From assembly GCA_016717725.1 (NCBI GenBank), contig JADKFA010000046.1:124001-188000 (forward strand): a stretch of 64,000 nt of DNA, in the 5' to 3' direction. This document shows positions 7,795-22,039 of this stretch, one piece after another (within the stretch, counting starts at the first letter, position 1; every line of letters begins with the position of its first letter). A model generated the notes under the pieces. That model was given only the letters and a program-made list of their open reading frames with translations, had not been told where the DNA came from and did no database searches. Source of the DNA: Bacteroidota bacterium. Its GTDB lineage: Bacteria; Bacteroidota; Bacteroidia; AKYH767-A; OLB10. Made by a program: the position numbers and the translations under genes.

Positions 7795-10700
7795 TTATTC
7801 AACCACTACACGAATACTTTGAACTGAATCAGAAGTTCTAAATTGCATAGTATAGATACCAGCAGCCATTCCTTTCACTGACATTTCAAATTTGTTTGCA
7901 CCTTCATCCGCATTACGGTTTTCGCTGATTACAAGTCGACCAGCAGCATCCATCATGGTTACAAGCACATCTTGATTAGCATTGCTATCGAAGCTAATGT
8001 TAAGAAGATCGCTTGTTGGATTTGGATAAGCAACAATATTCATTGCAGAAGCATCACCGATACGTGGGCAATTCGTAATGCTAATTCCATTCTTCACACG
8101 CGATGGACCGTTTCCGCATGCGTTAGATGCACGAACAGTTATGGTAAGACCACTTGCTGAAACAGGACCTGCTTTAACATCAATTGTTTTTGTTCCTTGA
8201 CCTGAATTAATAACAAATCCAGAAGGAACAGTCCAAGTATAGGTTACAGCACCAGCTATTGTAGGCACATCATAAATATAATTTTGACCTGCGCATAATA
8301 GGGTTGCACCAACGATTGGAGCCGCTTGAGCAGGAGTTCCCGTTACGGTTAAGCTACGAGCAGCACCATTACCACAACCATTTTGAGCAACTACAGAAAT
8401 AGCACCACTACCAAATGCTCCTGAGAAATCAACATCAATAGATGCCGTTCCTTGACCATTCATGATAGTAGCTCCTACAGGAACTGTCCACAAATAAGAT
8501 GCGGCTCCAACAACACCAGTTGCTGTGTAATTTACAGCTAAAGATCCACAAACTCCTGAAGCTTGACCTGCAATAGCTACAGAAGCTGGAAGGACATTAA
8601 GAGTTACGTTTCTTGAACGAACAGGACTTGTTCCGCAAGCATTTGATGCAGTTACAGTCATAGATCCACCAACGAAAGATGGGCCATATGATACAGTAAT
8701 GATACTAGTACCTTGTCCGTTTGTAATAGTTGCTCCAGCAGGAACCACCCAATTATAAGAATCGGCACGATGAACATTTGCGATAGAATAAATCACGACA
8801 TCACCAGAACAAGCTTTAGCAGCACCGGAGATAGAAGGAGGAGTAACAGGAGTAGCTAATTGAACAGAAATCCCAAGACAACTTGGATTACTGCTACCAC
8901 AGCTATTACTATTATTTGCAGTTACGCAGATATTACCCACTACGCCAGCATGAATTGCTGAGAACGGCCATCTCACAGAAATGCTTGTAGTACCTTGTCC
9001 AAACAAAATAATTGTTGCGCCAGGAACAGACCAAGTATATGAAGTAGCGCCTGGTACTGGAGCAATGCTATAGGTGATCACTAAATTATTAGGATTACAT
9101 AATGTTGCAGGACCTGAAATCGCACCTGGAGAAGGTGGATTTGAACTAATTGAAATTGTTGTATTACTTGTTGCAGGTGTGCAATTAAGTGGAGCATCGG
9201 TAGTAAGCGTTAACACAACAGAACCAGCTAAAATATCAAGAGGACCTGGAGTATAATCTGCATTTAGTACGGTATTACTTGGAGAGAAGGTTCCATCTCC
9301 TGCAGTAGACCAAGTACCATTTGTAGCACCACCACCAATAGAACCATTAAGAGTAGCGGTTCCATTTTGACAAATTGTTTGACCTGATCCAGCATTTGCA
9401 GTTGGAGGATTTAAACAACCACATCCTTCGTCGATATTACCATCACAGTTATCATCAATTGAGTTAGCACATATTTCAGCGGCACCAGGATTGATAGAAA
9501 CATTATTATCATCACAATCTGTAGCATCTGAAACATATCCAATAGGTGCAGAACAAGCTTGTGTAGATGAATTTACATTACCATAGCTATCACCGTCAAC
9601 ATCTGCATAGAAAGTCAATTGAACACCTTCATCAACTAATCCATCGCAATCATCATCGATAGAGTTACAAACTTCAGTTGCACCAGGATTAACCGCTGCA
9701 TTTGCATCATTACAATCAGTTGCATCCGAAACATATCCTACAGGAGCAGAACAAGCTAAAGTAGAAGAAGAAGCATCTCCGTAACCGTCACCGTCTGTAT
9801 CAGCATAGAATGTAGAAAGCACACCTTCGTCGATTAAACCATCACAATCGTTATCGATTAAGTCACAAACCTCAGTAGCACCAGGATTAACCGCTGCATT
9901 TGCATCGTTACAATCAGTAGCATCTGAAACATATCCTACAGGAGCAGAGCAAGCTTGGGTAGAAGAAGAAGCATCTCCATAACCGTCACCATCAACATCT
10001 GCATAGAAAGTAAGAGTTACACCTTCGTCTACTAATCCGTCGCAATCATCATCAATTGAGTTACAAACTTCAGTAGCACCTGGATTAACAGCTGCGTTAG
10101 CATCATTACAATCTGTTGCATCAAGAACATAACCTACAGGTTGAGAGCAAGAAGATTGAGAAACTGCAGCATTACCATAAGTATCACCATCAGCATCAGC
10201 ATACCAAGTAGAGAAGACAACACCATTATCAATTAAACCATCACAGTTATCATCAATTCCGTTGCATTGCTCAGGAGCGCCTGGATTAACTATAGCAGAA
10301 GCATCATTACAATCACCGTTATTCGTTACTGAACCTGCGATTGGATTACAAGAAGAAACTCCTGTAGCAGAAGCATCACCATAACCATCATTGTCAGCAT
10401 CCACATAATAAGTTAAGAAAGTAAGACCATCATCGGTTAAACCGTTACAATCATCATCGATGCCATTACAAACTTCAGTAGCACCTGGGATTAACAGCAG
10501 CGTTTGCATCGTTACAATCTGTAGCGTCTGTTACATATCCAACAGGAGCTCCGTTACAAGTAGATTGAGAAATGGTTGCATCACCATATCCGTCACCATC
10601 TGCATCAGCATAATAAGTTACGAAAGTAAGTGCGTCATCAGTTAGACCATTACAGTCATTATCGATACCGTCACACACTTCTTGTGCAGCTGGATTAATA

Positions 10701-13700
10701 GCAGCGTTATTATCATCACAGTCATTATTATTCGTTACAGAACCAACAATTGGGTTACAAGAAGAAACTCCTGCAGCATTAGCATCACCATAACCATCAC
10801 CATCAAAATCTACATAATAGGTTAAGTATGTTAAACCTTCATCAGTAAGACCATTACAGTTATCATCGATACCGTTACAAACCTCAGCAGCAGCTGGGTT
10901 TACGGCAGCATTATTATCATCGCAATCAGTAGCATCAATTACATATCCAACCGGAGCTCCGTTACAAGTTGATTGAGCAACTGTAGCATCACCGTATCCG
11001 TCAACGTCTGCATCTGCATAATAAGTTACAAAAGTAAGACCGTCATCAGAAAGACCATTACAGTCATCATCGATACCATTACATACTTCAACAGCAGCTG
11101 GATTAATAGCAGCATTTGCCATCATTACAATCCGTTGCATCTAGTTACTGAACCTACGAAGGAGCGCCATTACAAGAAGAAACCTGGAAGCATCACCATA
11201 ACCATCATTATCAGCATCTACATAATAAATTAAGAAAGTTAAACCTTCGTCAGTTGAACCATCGCAATCATTATCGATACCATCACAAACCCTCACTAGC
11301 ACTTGGATTGATAGCAGCATTTGCATCATTACAATCAGTAGCATCAGTTACGTATCCAACTGGAGCACCGCTACAAGTTGTTTGTGAGATTGCAGGGTTA
11401 CCGAAACCATCACCATCTGCATCCGCATAATAAGTTGTTGGTGTTAAACCTTCATCAGTTAATCCATCACAATCATCATCGATACCATTACAAACTTCGG
11501 TTGCACCTGGATTAATAGAAGCAACAGCATCATTACAATCCGTAGCATCTGTTACATATCCAACAGGAGCACCACTACAAGTAGATTGAGAAACTAAAGC
11601 GTCACCATAAGTATCGCCATCAGCATCTGCATAATAAGTAGTTTGAGATAAACCTTCGTCAGTTAAACCATCGCAATCATCATCGATAGAGTTACAAACT
11701 TCAGTTGCACCAGGATTAACTGCTGCATTTGCATCATTACAATCAGTAGCATCCGTAACATATCCTACAGGAGCAGAACAAGCTTGAGTAGATGAAGAAG
11801 CATCTCCATAACTGTCACCATCTGTATCAGCATAGAATGTAGAAAGAACACCTTCGTCGGTTAAACCATCACAATCGTTATCGATTAAATCACAAACTTC
11901 GGTTGCACCTGGATTAACTGCGGCAGCTGCATCATTACAGTCACCATCAACCAATACAGATCCAACGATTGGAGAACAGGAAGAAGTTCCAGCACCAGCA
12001 CCGTATCCGTCGCCGTCACCGTCAACATAATAAGTTAAGAAAGTTAAACCTTCGTCCGTATTTCCGTCACAGTTATCATCAATACCATTACATACTTCGG
12101 TAGCACCTGGATTAACTGCTGCATTATTATCATTACAATCCGTATTATTTGTTACAGATCCAACGATTGGAGAACAAGAAAGAGTACCTGTACCTGCACC
12201 GTATCCGTCGCCGTCGCCGTCAACATAATACATTAGAGAAACAACGCCATCATCTATTAAACCATTACAATCATCATCAACACCATTACAAGCTTCAACA
12301 GCACCGGGGTTGATGGTAGCAACTGCATCATTACAGTCACCATCTACTAAAACAGAACCAACGATTGGAGAACAAGAAAGTGTACCTGTACCAGCACCGT
12401 ATCCGTCGCCGTCACCATCAACATAATAGGTTAAGAAAGTTAAACCTTCGTCCGTATTTCCGTCACAGTTATCATCAATACCATACACTTCGTAGCCAGA
12501 TTAACTGCGCATTATTATCATTACAATCCGTATATTTGTTACGGTCCAACGATTGGAGAACAAGAAAGAGTACCAACCTGCACCGTATCCGTCGCCGTCG
12601 CCGTCAACATAATACATTAGAGAAACAACGCCATCATCTATTAAACCATTACAATCATCATCAACACCATTACAAGCTTCAACAGCTCCTGGGTTGATGG
12701 CTGCATTATTATCATTACAATCAGTATTATTAGTTACTGAACCAACGATTGGAGAACAAGAAGAAGTTCCAGAGCCAGCACCGTATCCGTCGCCGTCACC
12801 GTCAACATAATAAGTTAAGAAAAGTTAAACCTTCGTCCGTATTTCCGTCGCAGTTATCATCAATACCATTACAAACTTCAGCTGTACCAGGATTCACAGC
12901 AGCGTTACCGTCGTTACAATCTGTTGCATCAGACACAAAACCAACTGGAGCACCAGTACAAGAAACCGAAGTCACATTTATATTACCATAAGTATCACCG
13001 TCAACGTCTGCATAATAAGTAACATTGGCAGCACCTGGATCAACGGTATAAGTAGCCGTTGCAGAGCATCCTCCTGTTTGAGTTGTTACAGTTACAGTAT
13101 ACGTACCAGCAGTTAATCCGCTAAGATCTTCTGTAGAACCACCGTTACTCCATGCATAAGTGAATGGAGTTGGTGTACCACCTTGAGTTGTTAAATCGAT
13201 AGAACCATTTGCATCACCGGCACAAGTTGGCGCAACAGAAGTTGCAGACAAAGTTGGAGCGGAGCAAGTAGGAGCGTTTAGGACAGGATTACTAACAGTA
13301 ACAACGTAAGTATTTAAACATCCTGTTGGGTTAACAACAGGAGTACAAAGCAAGGTACTTAAACAAGTAGAATTATCATAAGCAGAAATCTGAGTTCTTG
13401 TATTAGCTCCACCTGTCACAAAGTTAATTCCTAAGTTCGGTTGCAAACTCGCAAAGGGAATAGAATTCGTCATACGCAAGGTCCCAACACGTGTTCCAGG
13501 TAAACCTGCAATAAGAGAACCACCTCCACAACCTGGAGCAGGCGGTGGATTAATTCGAATTTGGTTTGGGTTTGTAGAAGTATTAAATGCTGATGGAATT
13601 TGACTCGCCGTACTCAACTGCGAACTACCACCTACCCAAGCAGTAAGTGTTCCACCATTTTTAATAGCACCATTGTATGTAATACCATACTGGTGTCCTG

Positions 13701-13890
13701 ACAATTGAAAATTACCACCGCTCATATTGATCAAATAAATATCAAAATCATATTGAGTAGGTGATATTTGAACATCATTCGTGATTAACACTTGGATGCT
13801 ACTTGGCGTCTGTGCGAAGCCAATTTTGCTAAAGACAGCACAACAGAGTACAATCAACAGCATTTTAAGTTGAGTAACTTTCATTTTCAT
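7795..13890 (-). CDS. T9SS-secreted surface protein with about 18 MopE-like metal-binding repeats (frame broken)
   Basis: A predicted cell-surface protein of about 2,030 residues. From the N-terminus it has a signal peptide (MKMKVTQLKMLLIVLCC...GFAQ), a cohesin-like/unknown beta domain to about residue 200, and a SprB-type repeat (APTCAGDANGSIDL). About 18 repeats of about 50 residues follow, with YYxDxDGDxYG, YVxDATDCND, NPGATE and VCNGIDDDCDG motifs, as in putative metal-binding MopE-like repeats. PKD-like domains with GQGT motifs come next, and then a T9SS sorting domain (VAYPNPTSDLLNISF). The Asp-rich loops probably bind calcium or another metal. The frame shifts near 10488 (an extra G), 11120-11190, 11290, 12480-12560 and 12820 (AAAA where other copies have AAA). 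Errors inside near-identical repeats are the likeliest cause. It is a close paralogue of the gene at 16145-22027. Confidence 0.82.
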
Positions 13891-16077
13891 AATTTATTTT
13901 CAGTTTTGATTTTATTTTTTTAATATTTTCACTCTACCCTTTTTTTTCTTGAAAGTTATCATTTTGAAAGTTTAGAAGGGCGATTCAATTTTCTTTTTGC
14001 TATCGCACACGCATACTTAATATTTACTTTTAACTCATTTAATCCTCAGATGTATATTTAAAAGACGCAAATAGAAAAGAAAATGAAAAAGAACGCAGTC
14101 AATTTTCAGGGCTTTGTGGTTATTTTCGTTTAAAATCTAACTTACATAAGTAAAGGAATGTATTAAAGGCAATACCGCAATAGTTTTCACAAAAAAATTT
14201 TAAATGGTAAATCAAAGGGTGTTTTTCGTAGATTTTTACAAAAGCAACTTTATCCAATAAATTAATAAGTTTTCTTAATCGATATTTAATGCAAAGTATT
14301 ATATAAAAAAGGTGGAAATTATTCACGAAAACACCTTTAATGAACAAAGGTAATTGATGAAATTACCTTTTCGAAAATTAAAATCATATTAAAATAGATA
14401 TCTGAATCGCAAAAATTCATTAACAAATTTACCTTTCTTAAATTAAATTGAATCCAAAAGAGCCCATTAAAACTAAAAAAATCAGTATGCGTTTTCTTAA
14501 TCTAAGAATTTCACAATTTTTATTATAACATAGTAGTTTAAATTCAGCGCTCTAATCATGCTGAATATTATTTCCTCTTAACTATTTTCCATTACAAGAA
14601 TCGTGATAGTAAAATTAATATTAACTGCATTTATTAATCGATAAATAATCTGGAAGTGAATCAAATTACTACATTTCAAAAAAATGAAAGTGTGACTTTA
14701 CAATACCTCCAAAGTAAATTAGCACAATTCTTTTCAAAAAATATATTGTTGTAAGAAGAAATGCACTAATGAAGAGCAATTATAGCTTAAACATCTTCTT
14801 CAAGGGAATAGGATAATGCTTTAATTTGCAACACCTATATTCTGCATATCGGAATAAATATTCGAGAACCTTTTTCAAATCAAATTCCTATTAATGGATC
14901 AAATAAATTTTCTTCTCCTCAATGGTAAAAATGAAATTTGATGATTGACAAACTCTCAGTTTTACTATGAATTTCACTGTAAAGTTTAGCTTCATTTCAT
15001 AAAAAATAAATAGATAACTTCAACTCTAATTTCTAAAAAAAAATTGCTGGGATTTATACCCCTATGAAAAAAAATAATATGATATAAGAGTCTGATATTC
15101 ATCAATTCCATAACAGTCTTCTCGAAACAATAAAAATAAATTTAACTGTGTTAATTAAGCTCTTTAGAGTTATTAAATTTCGATATAGAATTTTGAATTA
15201 GGACGCAAAAAAAATAATTCCTCCAACTAATTTGATTTTTGACTACATTTTTTGAAAATGGTGATGAAATAATTTTGATTGAAAGTTCTCACTGAGCCCT
15301 CCCCATCCAAGATCAGAAATAATTTATTGTATAGAAGAGTAACCATTCCAACTTGTAACCAACAAAACGTATTTAGTCTTTTGGTAGAATAATCTAATTA
15401 TGATTGAGAGGTTACTAGCATTACATTGTTAATGTCAACCTTTATTCGAATGTAATAACATTAAAGACAAAACTATTTTCTGAAAACAATAAATTCAGGG
15501 AGCTCCTTTGCAAATGGAAAAGACCACTCATAATAATCATAAGACAAATATGGTTAAACAATACCAATGAAAAACAAAGTTTAAAGTTTATCTATTTGCG
15601 AATGGAATATTTGTTTTGTTACTAATAAGGATGGTGGCAATTCAGATCATTACGATTTAACTACATTTTGTCAATAAATAGTTTCAATGTTAAAATCTCA
15701 GGTTTTCATAAAATTTATTTATTCAAAGGATTTCATTTGCAAAAAAAATGCACAATATCCTTCTTCAAGATAAGAGTCAAAAATTAAATTAAATTACATT
15801 TAGAAGTGTCGACTTTTTGATTTGAGCGATGCGGCGCGCAAAAAGAAAAAACTTCACTCTCAAAATAGTGTTCAAGTGCTTCAGAGCTTTAAAAAATTAG
15901 AGTGCTCCCAGCTCATGATTTGAAATAACCTATAGTACACTTAGAAGCTGGACGGTATAATAAAAAATCCTATTGGACCAAAAGTTCAATTCGGTTTGTC
16001 TAATTCAGCTGCCATTACTGAATTCTGCAAACGTTTTACATTTTTAAACATGGCCAACACTAAATCTCAATAAAAAA
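13891..16077. other. 2.2-kb gene-free AT-rich gap
   Basis: No convincing coding frame, tRNA or transposase remnant is visible. One 75-codon frame at 14120-14347 is lysine-, phenylalanine- and isoleucine-rich, as expected of random AT-rich sequence. A short GC-rich island (GCGATGCGGCGCGC) near 15827-15840 stands out. The gap separates two paralogous repeat-protein genes in an otherwise compact window. Confidence 0.7.
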
Positions 16078-16110
16078 CCAAAACCCCGAAGCAATGCTTC
16101 GGGGTTTTGG
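16078..16110 (-). terminator. Rho-independent terminator after the second MopE-repeat gene
   Basis: CCAAAACCCCGAAGC pairs perfectly with GCTTCGGGGTTTTGG around a three-base AAT loop. On the minus strand the stem is followed by TTTTTTATTG. It lies 34 bp beyond the stop at 16145, ending the transcription unit that contains the adhesin genes. Confidence 0.92.
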
Positions 16111-16144
16111 AATAAATATGTTTCGTTAAAAACCTCAGCAGAGA

Positions 16145-19100
16145 TTATTCAACTACGACACGAACTTTTTGTACTGTATCAGAAGTACGTAACTGCATAG
16201 TATAAATACCAGAAGCCATACCTTTTACTGATACTTCAAACTTGTTAACCCCTTCATCAGCGTTACGGTTATCGTTAAGAACAACGCGACCGGCAGCATC
16301 CATCATAGTAACAAGAACATCTTGATTCTTATCGCTTGTGAAGCTTACGTTTAGAAGATCATTAACTGGATTTGGATAAGCAACGATATTCATTGCACCT
16401 TCCTCACCAATACGAGGGCAAAGAGTAATGCTAATTCCATTAATTGAACGGATAGGACCTGTTCCACATGCATTAGATGCACGAACAGAGATTGTAAGTC
16501 CGCTTGCAGGGTTAGCACCCGCTTTCACATTAATAGTTTTAGTTCCTTGACCAGAATTGATTACGAATCCAGATGGAACAGTCCAAGTATAAGTAGATGC
16601 ACCAGCAATTGTATTTACATCATAAATGTAATTCTGATTAGCACATAGACCTACAGAACCAGTGATTGGAGAAGCTTGACCTGGAGCACCAGTAACTGTG
16701 AAGCTACGAGCAGCACCATTTCCACAACCATTTTGAGCAACAACTGATATTGCACCACCACCATAAGAACCAGAGAAGTCAACCATGATTGTTCCTGTAC
16801 CTTGACCACTTGCGATCGTAGCACCTGTTGGAACAGACCAGAAGTAACTTGCAGCTCCTACAACAGGAGTAACAGTATAACTTACACCAGTAGCATTACA
16901 TACTCCAGAATTCTGACCTGAGATAGAAGCAGAAGCAGGAAGGATGTTAAGAGAGATGTTACGAGAACGAACAGGACTAGATCCACAACCATTCACTGCA
17001 GAAACTGTGATAGGTCCACCAGTGAAACCAGCACTAAATTCTACAGATACAATGTTAGTTCCTTGACCAGCAACTACAGCAGCACCAGCAGGCACTGTCC
17101 ATAAATATGAGCTAGCACGAGCAACGGTTGCGATAGAATAAGTCACCACATCTGTTGGGCAAGCTTTAGCAGCACCAGAGATAGATGGAGGAGTTACAGG
17201 AGTAGACAACTGAACAGAGATACCAAGACAACTTGGAGTTCCGCTACCACAGCTATTGCTATTGTTAGCAGTTACACAAACGTTACCAACCACACCAGCA
17301 TGGATAGCTGCGAAAGGCCAGTTAACAGTGATACTAGTAGTACCTTGACCAAACAATAGAACAGTACCATTTGGAACTGACCAAGTGTAAGAAGTAGCAC
17401 CAGCTACTGGAGCAATGCTATAAGTTACAGTTGTATTGAAAGGATTACATAATTGAGTAGGACCGCTAATTGCACCTGGAGAAGCTGGGTTCTCTTGGAT
17501 TGTAATGATCATTGAGCTCGTTGCTGGAGTACAGTTTAGAGGAGCATCAGTAGTTAAAGTTAAAGTTACAGTACCTGCAAGGATATCAGCAGCACCTGGG
17601 ATATAATCAGCATTCAATACTGAAGCACTTGGAGAGAATGAACCATCACCTGAAGTAGACCAAGTTCCGTTAGTTGCACCACCACCGATAGAACCAGCAA
17701 GTGTTACATTAGAACCTGAGCAGATAACTGCATCACTTCCTGCATTAGCAGTAGGAGGATTTACACAAGTACAACCTTCATCAACAGTACCATTACAGTT
17801 GTCATCGATCAAGTTACCACAAACCTCAGCAGAACCTGGGTTAACAGAAATATTATTGTCATCACAATCTGTGTTGTCAGCAACATATCCTACAGGAGCA
17901 GAACAAGCTTGGATAGTAGAAGCAGCGTTACCATAAGCATCACCATCTACGTCAGCATAGAAAGTAAGAGTTACACCTTCGTCAACTAATCCATCGCAAT
18001 CATCATCGATTGAGTTACAAACTTCAATAGCACCTGGGTTAACAGCAGCATTTGCATCGTTACAATCTGTAGCATCGATTACATAACCTACTGGAGCACC
18101 GTTACAAGTTGATTGAGAAACTGCAGCGTTACCATAAGTATCACCGTCAGCATCTGCATAATAAGTTACGAAAGTAAGACCGTCATCAGAAAGACCGTTA
18201 CAGTCATCATCGATACCGTTACAAACTTCAGTTGCACCTGGGTTAACAGCAGCGTTGTTATCGTCACAGTCACCACTAATACAGATCCTGGGATTGGGTT
18301 ACAAGAAGAAACTCCTGTACCAGCACCGAATCCGTCAACGTCAGCATCAACATAGTAAGTTAAGAAAACTAAACCTTCGTCAGTTGAACCATCGCAATCA
18401 TCATCGATACCATTACAAACTTCAGTTGCACCTGGATTAACAGCAGCATTTGCATCATTACAATCAGTAGCATCAGCAACATAACCTACAGGCATATTAC
18501 AAGCTAAAACTGAAGAGGCAGCATTACCATAAGTATCACCATCAGCATCAGCATACCAAGTAGACTGACCAGAAATTGAAGGGTCGGCATCATCTGTTAA
18601 ACCATCGCAATCATCATCGATACCATTACAAACTTCAGAAGCAACTGGATTAACAGCAGCATTTGCATCATTACAATCAGTAGCATCTAGTACATAACCT
18701 ACTGGCTGAGAGCAAGCAGATTGAGAAACTGCAGCGTTACCATAAGTATCACCATCAGCATCAGCATACCAAGTAGAGAACACGACACCGTTATCGATTA
18801 AACCATCACAGTTATCATCAACACCGTTACACTGCTCAGTTGCACCTGGATTAATTAAAGGAGCAGCATCATTACAGTCACCGTTATTAGTTACTGAACC
18901 TACGATTGGGTTACAAGAAGAAACTCCTGTAGCAGAAGCATCACCATAACCGTCACCGTCAGCATCAACATAATAAGTTAAGAAAGTTAAACCTTCGTCA
19001 GTTGAACCATCGCAATCATCATCGATACCATTACAAACTTCAGTAGCACCTGGATTAACAGAAGCATTAGCATCATTACAATCAGTAGCGTCGATTACAT

Positions 19101-22027
19101 AACCAACTGGAGCACCATTACAAGTTGATTGAGAAGCTAAAGCGTCACCATAAGTATCACCGTCAGCATCTGCATAATATGTTACGAAAGTAAGACCGTC
19201 ATCAGAAAGACCGTTACAATCATCATCGATTCCGTTACATACTTCAAGAGCAGCTGGATTAACAGCAGCGTTGTTATCGCTACAGTCACCATTATTAGTT
19301 ACTGAACCTACGATTGGGTTACAAGAAGAAACTCCTGTAGCAGAAGCATCACCATAACCGTCAACGTCAGCGTCAACATAATAAGTTAAGAAAGTTAAAC
19401 CTTCGTCAGTAGAACCATTACAATTATTATCAATACCATCACAAACCTCAGTAGCACTTGGGTTGATAGCAGCGTTTGCATCATTACAGTCACCATTATT
19501 AGTTACTGAACCTACGATTGGGTTACAAGAAGAAACTCCTGTAGCAGAAGCATCACCATAACTGTCATTATCAGCATCAACATAATAAGTTAAGAAAGTT
19601 AAACCTTCGTCAGTTGAACCATCGCAATCATCATCGATACCGTTACAAACTTCAGTTGCAGCTGGGTTAACAGCAGCATTTGCATCATTACAATCAGTAG
19701 CATCAATTACATATCCTACTGGAGCACCGTTACAAGTAGATTGAGAAACTAAAGCGTTACCATAAGTATCAGCATCAGCATCTGCATAATAAGTTACGAA
19801 AGTAAGACCGTCATCAGACAAACCATTACAGTTATCATCGATACCGTTACAAACTTCTAAAGCAGCTGGATTAATAGCAGCATTGTTATCATTACAGTCA
19901 CCGTTATTAGTTACTGAACCTACGATTGGGTTACAAGAAGAAACTCCTGTAGCAGAAGCATCACCATAACCGTCATTATCAGCATCAACATAATAAGTTA
20001 AGAAAGTTAAACCTTCGTCAGTTGAACCATCGCAATCATTATCGATACCATCACAAACCTCATTAGCACTTGGGTTAATAGCAGCATTTGCATCATTACA
20101 ATCAGTAGCATCAATTACATATCCAACAGGAGCACCGTTACAAGTTGATTGAGAAACTGCAGCATTACCATAAGTATCAGCATCAGCATCTGCATAATAA
20201 GTTACGAAAGTTAAACCGTCATCAGCAAGACCATCACAGTCATCATCGATACCGTTACAAACTTCAGTTGCACCTGGGTTAATAGCTAAGTTATTATCGT
20301 CACAGTCACCAGCAACTAATACAGATCCTGGGATTGGGTTACAAGAAGAAACTCCTGTACCAGCAGCGCACGTCAACATTATTACCTTCTTCCTGGTCTC
20401 CGGTTGGTACCAGCACCGTATCCGTCAACGTCAGCGTCAACATAATAAGTTAAGAAAGTTAAACCTTCGTCAATTGAACCATCGCAATCATTATCGATAC
20501 CATCACAAACCTCAGTAGCACTTGGGTTGATAGCAGCGTTTGCATCATTACAGTCACCATTATTAGTTACTGAACCTACGATTGGGTTACAAGAAGAAAC
20601 TCCTGTAGAAGGATCACCATAAATATCATCATCAGCATCAGCATAGAAAGTTAAGAAAGTTAAACCTTCGTCAGTTGAACCATCGCAATCATTATCGATA
20701 CCATCACAAACCTCATTAGCACTTGGGTTAATAGCGGCATTTCCGTCATTACAATCCAAATCATTGGCTACATATCCCAATGGAACAGTACAAGCCTGAG
20801 TTGTTACTGCAATATCACCATAAGTATCACCATCAGCATCAAAATAGAAAGTTAAAGAACTCCTTCGTCGATTGAACCATCGCAATCGTCATCGATAGAA
20901 TTACAAACTTCGCAACTCCTGGGTTAATATATTATTATCGTCACAGTCATTGTTAGCATATCCGGGGCGCACACGGTTTAAGCAGACAAGCGCACCGCGT
21001 TTATCTACCACACAATTCACAGCCCGGAAAATAGCATTGTTAGTTCGTCACAATCAGTATCGTTAGTAACAAATCCTACTGGAGCACCAGTACAAGAAAC
21101 CATAGAAACTAAAGCATTTCCAAAACTATCACCATCAGCATCTGCATAATAAGTAACATTTGGAGCACCATCAGCAACAGTATAAGAAGCAGAAACAGAA
21201 CAACCACCTATAGTAGTAGAAACAGTTACTGTATAAGTACCAGCAACAACGCCATTTAAATCTTCAGTGATTGCACCATTACTCCAAAGGAAATCGAATG
21301 GAGTTGGGTTACCACCCGTTGTTGTTAAATCAATAGAACCATTTGCATCACCAGCACAAGAAGCCGCTACCGTTGTAGCAGATAAGGTTGGAGCCGTACA
21401 AAGAGGAGGATTTAATTGAGCATTTGTTACAGAAACAACATATTGATTTGTACATCCTGTTGGATTAACCACTGGCGTACATAATAAAGTACTTAAACAA
21501 GTTGTACCATCATACGCCGAAATTTGCGTTCTAGTATTAGCACCACCTGTAACGAAGTTAATTCCCAAATTTGGGGTTAAACTAGCAAAAGTTACAGAAT
21601 TTGTTAAACGTAAACGTCCTACACGAGTACCGGGCAAACTTTGGATAATAGAACCTCCACCGCAACCAGGTGCAGGTGGTGGATTAATTCGAATTTGGTT
21701 CGTGTTTGTAGCTGTGGTAAACGCAGAAGGCAACTGAGAAGGTGTTGACAATTGTGAAGAACCAGCAACCCACGAAGCAGTTATTGTACCACCATTTTTA
21801 ATTAAACCATTGTAGGTAATACCATATTGGTGTCCCGACAATTGGAATGGATTAGCTCCCATGTTAATGAGATAGACGTCTACCTCATACACATTCGGAG
21901 CCGTTTGTGCGTCGTTCGTAATTAGCAACTGGATCGGATTAGGAACCTGTGCTAACCCAACGTGGCTGAGCAAGGTACAGCATAGTACCATGAACAGCGT
22001 TTTGAGCAGTGTAACTTTTGTTTTCAT
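16145..22027 (-). CDS. T9SS-secreted surface protein with at least 16 MopE-like repeats (frame broken)
   Basis: A paralogue of the 7795-13890 gene with the same order: signal peptide (MKTKVTLLKTLFMVLCC...GLAQ), N-terminal beta domain, SprB-type repeat, a long run of Cys/Asp-rich MopE-like repeats, PKD-like GQGT domains and a T9SS tail (NIVAYPNPVNDLLNVSF). Two repeat subtypes largely alternate: one with SQSTCNGAPVGYV and one with GVSSCNPIVGSVTNNGDC. The frame is broken near 18275 (four bases missing relative to other copies), 20370-20405 and 20885-21050. The 18275 break lies within 18166-18290; frame 16145-18275 has no stop. At the last two breaks the DNA does not resemble the repeats. It starts 12 bp after the small dockerin-like gene, so it is probably co-transcribed with it. 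Confidence 0.82.
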
Positions 22028-22039
22028 TGTTTATTTATT

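Noticed and set aside
14120..14347. 75-codon minus-strand frame in the AT-rich gap
   Set aside because: Its composition (Phe, Ile, Lys, Leu, Tyr) is what random AT-rich DNA gives, and there is no motif, signal or conserved neighbour.
14424..14458. TAAATTTG with an upstream TTTG on the minus strand as promoter of the first MopE-repeat gene
   Set aside because: The spacer of 23 bases is long and the leader would exceed 500 nt. The evidence is too weak to annotate.
7795..22027. CRISPR-like impression from regularly spaced near-identical segments
   Set aside because: The repeats are about 150 bp, lie in coding frame and encode MopE-like motifs. There are no short repeats with unique spacers and no cas genes.
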